DNA of 17,500 nt, from contig JACVTC010000006.1 in assembly GCA_016946835.1 (NCBI GenBank), positions 1,042,501 to 1,060,000 of the forward strand, written 5' to 3'. The notes beneath the pieces are model-generated. The model had not been told where the DNA came from. It worked only from the letters and a program-made list of their open reading frames with translations, and searched no databases. Origin of the DNA: Neocallimastix lanati (nom. inval.). Taxonomy: Eukaryota; Neocallimastigomycota; Neocallimastigomycetes; Neocallimastigales; Neocallimastigaceae. The position numbers and the translations under genes are program-made. Each line of letters starts with the position of its first letter. The first letter of the stretch is position 1. Positions 13,323 to 17,500 of the stretch are shown here, in pieces.

Positions 13323-13898
13323 TATATCATTTAACATTTAATTAATGTATTATTTTTTCTTTTGCTTTGTCTGTATCATTAATTCTAACTTGTGTAACAT
13401 CATATCAGGCCTTTTATTTTTTTTTTTTTTAATTTTAAAAAAAAAAAAAAAAAAAGGAAAAATATATAAATTGATATATATTTTATATCTTATACCATAT
13501 CATATTTTTAAACATTCTATGGAAAAAAAAATATTTGTATTCATGGAGATTAAGTCTTTATTTATATTTAAATTTCAAAATTTAATAAATAATATATAAT
13601 TCATAACAAAGAATTTGATTCATTATAAAATAAAATAAATACTGAGGTAATATAAAAGAGTACAGTATTAATAAAAATAAAATAAAATGAAAAGTTTAAA
13701 TATAAAATGAAGTACAGATTGAATAAAATAAGATAAAATAAAATAAATTAAATTAAAATATAATATAATAAAATAAAAATAAAATATAATAAAAAAAAAT
13801 AATATTAAAAGAAAATAAAAATAATATTAAAAGAAATTTAATTAAAAATAAAGATAAAAAAAAAAAAAAAAAAAAAAAAAAAGTATCATATAAAAAAG
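11641..13898. other. AT-rich intergenic DNA upstream of UTP4, no gene seen
   Basis: This stretch contains a 31-nt A run (12449-12479), an (AAT)n run of about 16 units (13264-13313) and many short homopolymers. An open frame at 13345-13599 (84 codons, plus) has some G/C-containing sequence at its start (13360-13410) but then crosses T and A homopolymers and is Phe/Lys/Ile low complexity. I do not call it a gene. A weakly complex patch at 12130-12240 has no usable frame. Confidence 0.6.
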
Positions 13899-14068
13899 AA
13901 AAAAAAATTATATAAAATATAAAATAAAATATATATAGAAAAAAAAAATTATATAAAATATAAAATAAATTATATATAGAAAAAAAAAATTATATAAAAT
14001 ATAAAAAATATAAAATAAAATATATATAAAAAAAAAAATTATATAAAATATAAAATAAAATATATATA
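13899..14068. repeat. Imperfect tandem repeat of about 41 bp, four copies
   Basis: Blocks beginning TTATATAAAATATAAAATA start at 13908, 13949, 13990 and 14039, giving steps of 41, 41 and 49 bp. Each ends in a TATATATA stretch and an A run. The third copy carries a small internal duplication of ATATAAAA that accounts for its extra length. Confidence 0.85.
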
Positions 14069-14238
14069 TTTATATATTTAAATATAATTAATATATTATA
14101 GGTATTCTCATTAATAAAAAAATGTATTTATTCGTAAAAATAGCTAATAAATATATTTAATTGAAATTGAAAAATTAAATAATAATAAAAAGATTCTTTA
14201 AGAATTCTTTTTAATTATTAGATATTGAAATCATTTCT

Positions 14239-14286
<48 letters not shown>

Positions 14287-14917
14287 AATATAAATATTTT
14301 TTTTTATTATTATTTTTTAAAACTGATATATACATACATAAATTAATGTATTTTTTATTGTTATATTCTCTATATATAATGCTTAATTTATTCTAATCCT
14401 TATTAATGTTAATATTTATTACAAAAAAAAAAAAAAAAAAAACTGATATTTAATAAAAAAAAAATAACATATATATATATATAATAGAATTTTTTATAAT
14501 TTTTTAAAATTGATATAAATATAAATTAATGTATATGTATATTTTATTGTTTTATTGTATATATAATGTTCAGTGATTGCTAATTTATTCTCTTTAAACC
14601 TCAAAAAAATGAATATTTTATTTCAAATCTTTATTATTATTCAACATAAAATTAAAAGTTATAAATTGCTAATACAAAGAACTTCATTCTAATGTATTTA
14701 TTATCCAAAAAAAAAAAGAAGATAAACATTTAATAATAAAAAAAAAAAACAATGTATTTAAAAATTTATTAAAATATAAATACTTTTTTTATAAATCTAT
14801 GAACTAAAGTAAAAGTATTATTATAATATTTATAAATATTAAACTGACATAAGTAAATAATAAATAATAATTAATGATTAATGATTAATAATTTGTATTA
14901 AATGATTATATATTATA
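14069..14917. other. AT-rich intergenic DNA, no gene seen
   Basis: Homopolymers and short AT-rich sequence. Two partly similar stretches (about 14318-14400 and 14500-14575) share the order AACTGATATA or ATTGATATA, then AAATTAATGTAT, then TTTTATTG, then ATATATAATG. They look like an old divergent duplication. A palindrome-like AAGATTCTTTAAGAATTCTT lies near 14190. No coding or RNA gene is evident. Confidence 0.55.
14240..14285. repeat. 46-nt uninterrupted T run
   Basis: Forty-six consecutive T on the plus strand, the longest homopolymer in the window. Confidence 0.95.
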
Positions 14918-15863
14918 AATAAATAATAAATAATAAATAGTAAACAATAAATAATTGAATAATAAATAATAAATAATAAATAATAAATAATAAATAATAA
15001 ATAATAAATAATAAATAATAAATAATAAATAATAAAAAGAGTATTTATTAATAAATAATAAATAATAAATAATAAATAATAAATAATAAATAATAAATAA
15101 TAAATAATAAATAATAAATAATAAATAATAAATAATAAATAATAAATAATAAATAATAAATAATAAATAATAAATAATAAATAATAAATAATAAATAATA
15201 AATAATAAATAATAAATAATAAATAATAAATAATAAATAATAAATAATTGAATAATAAATAATAAATAATAAATAATAAATAATTAAATAATAATAAAAA
15301 GAGTATTTATTAATAAATAATAAATAATAAATAATAAAAAGAGTATTTATTAATAAATAATAAATAATAAATAATAAAAAGAGTATTTATTAATTAAATA
15401 AATAATTAAATATTTGAATAATAAATAATAAATAATAAAAAGAGTATTTATTAATAAATAATAAAAAGAGTATTTATTAATTAAATAAATAATTAAATAT
15501 TTGAATAATAAATAATAAATAATAAAAAGAGTATTTATTAATAAATAATAATAAAAAGAGTATTTATTAATAAATAATAAATAATAAATAATAAATAATA
15601 AATAATAAATAATTAAATAAAATAATAAATAATAAATAATTAATAAATAAATAATAAATAATAAATAACAAATAATAAATAATAAATAATAAATAATAAA
15701 TAATAAATATAAATAATTGAATAATAAATAATAAATAATAAATAATAAATAATAAATAATAAATAATAAATAATAAATAATTGAATAATAAATAATATAT
15801 AATAATAAATAATAAATAATAAATAATAAATAAATAATAAATAAATAATAAATAATAAATAAT
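14918..15863. repeat. (AATAAAT)n heptamer array with embedded GAGTATTTATTAATAAATA motif
   Basis: Almost 950 bp built from the heptamer AATAAAT. It is interrupted by two recurring motifs: TTGAATAATAAAT (for example 14955, 15247, 15501, 15718 and 15781) and AAAAAGAGTATTTATTAAT, whose GAG falls at 15039, 15301, 15341, 15381, 15442, 15468, 15529 and 15558. The minus strand of the heptamer has no stop in any frame, which creates a spurious open frame at 15567-15911 with a seven-residue period. Each unit carries AATAAA on the plus strand. Higher-order copies are described in findings. Confidence 0.95.
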
Positions 15864-16998
15864 TTTTGAATATATTAGAAATATTGTTTTAATTAGAAAT
15901 TTAAGTTTCATTTTATTATAAGATTAATTATCATGTTTTAATAAAATTTGCCTAAAATAATTATCTTATTAATACCTTTATTTTTTATTTAAAAACTGTC
16001 TATATCAATATATAATAATAAAATAATACAAATATTACAATTATTAAAATATTAAAAAATAATACTTTCTAATAATAATATAATAGATAATAAAATAAAA
16101 AGGATTAATAATGTCATCTTTATAGTTAAATAGTTAAATAGTATTAATTAATTAATAATGAATATTATTTAATATATTTATTTTTTATTATTATTTTTTT
16201 TTTTATTTATTTTATTCTATTTATATTTTTATTTTATAACTAGTGTATGTAAATAATATTAATTAATAATCATAAGCAAAATATCATAAATATTTGAATA
16301 CTTTTGTTATCATACACAAATAATAAATAAATAAAAATAGAGATAACCTTTAACTTATTGTTAATATATGAGCAACATTTCATTAATAATTAGTGTTAGA
16401 AGTCTTTATTTCATAATTTTTTAATAATTTTTTTTTGTAACAATTCATCAAGGTAAAACCTGCTGAACAAATGATAATAAAAAGACTTGAAACTTTTAGT
16501 TTTTCATTCCATCACAACTCCATTAAATCCTATTTATTTAAATTAGTATAGTAAAAATTAATAAAAAAAAACTTTTTTTTTTACTTTTTTATATATTAAC
16601 TTTATTTTCTGTATTTAATTTTTTTTTCTGTTTTTATATAAATTTTTTTAAATAATATTTTATTGGATTGTATTATTTTTTAATTCTGTGTGAGGATAAT
16701 AATAAGAATTTATCGCCTTGAAAAATATATATAATATTTTATATATCTAAAATATTTTATATTATTTTTTTATATTATATTATTTTATTATTTTTTTTTA
16801 AAAAAAGTTTTTATTTATATTTAAAATATATCATACAAATACTAATTTTTTTCAGAATTTATTCAATATCCTATTTATTATATACAAACCATGAATAATA
16901 CTTTTAATTAAGAATATTTAACATAGTTCATAAAATATTAATATTTATAATAACTGTGTATAATATTATTTTAATGGTTCGTACAATTTTATTAAAAT
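15864..16998. other. Inter-array spacer, AT-rich with one more complex island
   Basis: No complete gene is supported. Positions 16330-16530 contain noticeably more G and C than their surroundings and include a 42-codon minus-strand open segment (16511-16386), discussed in findings. A second patch at 16850-16990 gives short readable fragments in two plus-strand frames, each with stops, so neither is trusted. A patch at 16680-16725 is too short to judge. Confidence 0.55.
16383..16529 (-). pseudogene. Possible relic of a membrane-protein coding exon
   Basis: Open minus-strand segment of 42 codons between a TGA (16514-16512) and a TAA (16385-16383), with no splice or start signal that makes a gene. 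The translation has a hydrophobic stretch, SSLFIIICSAGFTLM, followed by basic YKKKLLKNYEIK. The same frame continues upstream across the TGA as DLMEL. It could be the remains of a transmembrane segment and its cytoplasmic loop. I do not recognise a family with confidence, and chance remains possible at this composition. Confidence 0.2.
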
Positions 16999-17329
16999 AA
17001 TTGAATAATAAATAATAAATAATAAAAAGAGTATTTATTAATAAATAATAAATAATAAATAATAAATAATAAATAATAAATAATAAATAATAAATAATAA
17101 ATAATAAATAATAAATAATAAATAATAAATAATAAAATAATAAATAATAAATAATAAATAATAAATAAATAAATAAATAAATAATAAATAATAAATAATA
17201 AATAATTGAATAATAAATAATAAATAATTGAATAATAAATAATAAATAATAAATAATAAATAATAATAATAAATAATAAATAATTGAATAATAAATAATA
17301 AATAATAAATAATAAATAATAAATAATAA
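16999..17329. repeat. Second (AATAAAT)n heptamer array
   Basis: Same unit and orientation as the array at 14.9-15.9 kb. It begins TTGAATAATAAAT at 17001, carries one GAGTATTTATTAATAAATA motif (GAG at 17029), then runs of AATAAAT, a short AAAT block near 17163-17180 and three further TTGAATAATAAAT motifs (about 17207, 17227 and 17284). Its first roughly 46 bp are identical to 15501-15546. Confidence 0.93.
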
Positions 17330-17383
17330 CTATTGAATTTCTTTTATGGTTTAATTAAATTCAATAATAAGTTTCATCATCTT

Positions 17384-17414
<31 letters not shown>

Positions 17415-17500
17415 AACAAAGTGTCTTAACAGTTTCATGATGAAGATGGAAGTTGAACTCTAAAAATTAATAATACTCAAAACCTTAAAATTTTAATAAA
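17330..17500. other. Right edge: T run and possible splice-bounded terminal exon
   Basis: After the array there is a T-rich tract (about 17382-17413). Then 17412-17459 (minus) reads as 16 codons, SSTSIFIMKLLRHFV and TAA, directly after a TTTTTAG acceptor-like sequence. It could be the last exon of a minus-strand gene lying off the right edge. The plus strand of the same bases has no long frame. The evidence is weak. Confidence 0.2.

Noticed and set aside
13345-13599. 84-codon plus-strand open frame
   Set aside because: The early residues are mixed, but most of it crosses T and A homopolymers. No domain, no homology by eye and no supporting splice structure.
15567-15911. 114-codon minus-strand open frame
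   Set aside because: It is a direct read of the heptamer array, whose minus strand has no stop in any frame. The seven-residue periodic Ile/Tyr/Leu/Phe pattern is an artefact of the repeat.
14918-17329. CRISPR array or telomeric repeat
   Set aside because: Units are 7 bp and contiguous, with no unique spacers. They carry no G-rich telomere motif and lie in the interior of a gene-bearing region.

Overview
This is extremely AT-rich nuclear DNA from a eukaryote. Two intron-containing genes lie on the minus strand in tandem, separated and flanked by several kilobases of nearly GC-free, microsatellite-laden DNA. Long homopolymers, long trinucleotide runs and sparse genes with 150-450 nt AT-rich introns best fit an anaerobic gut fungus (Neocallimastigomycota). 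That is an inference from genome style. A dictyostelid-like amoeba is the main alternative, but gaps of 5-6 kb without genes are too long for a typical dictyostelid genome.

Layout. Positions 1-1935 (minus) hold the 5' part of a Rap-family GTPase-activating protein: six exons, the last cut by the left window edge. Positions 1936-7129 are intergenic. They contain a perfect (ATT)n run of about 214 bp just upstream of the RapGAP gene, a 45-nt A run, a heptamer (TTATTTA) array, a 16-copy 19-bp satellite and an inverted repeat downstream of the next gene. Positions 7130-11558 (minus) hold a complete ten-exon gene for UTP4 (Cirhin in animals), a tandem beta-propeller protein of the small-subunit ribosome assembly machinery. 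I reconstruct 763 residues with all splice junctions in phase. Positions 11559-17500 contain no convincing gene. They carry a 41-bp tandem repeat, a 46-nt T run, two (AATAAAT)n arrays sharing an embedded palindromic motif, and short islands that may be relics of coding sequence.

The two genes are not known to cooperate. One is a signalling regulator and the other a nucleolar housekeeping factor, and their proximity looks incidental. The value of the window lies in the exon reconstructions, the unusual splice sites (half of 14 introns end in AAG and none in CAG) and the repeat architecture. I see no rRNA, tRNA, CRISPR array, transposase or previously undescribed multi-gene system.
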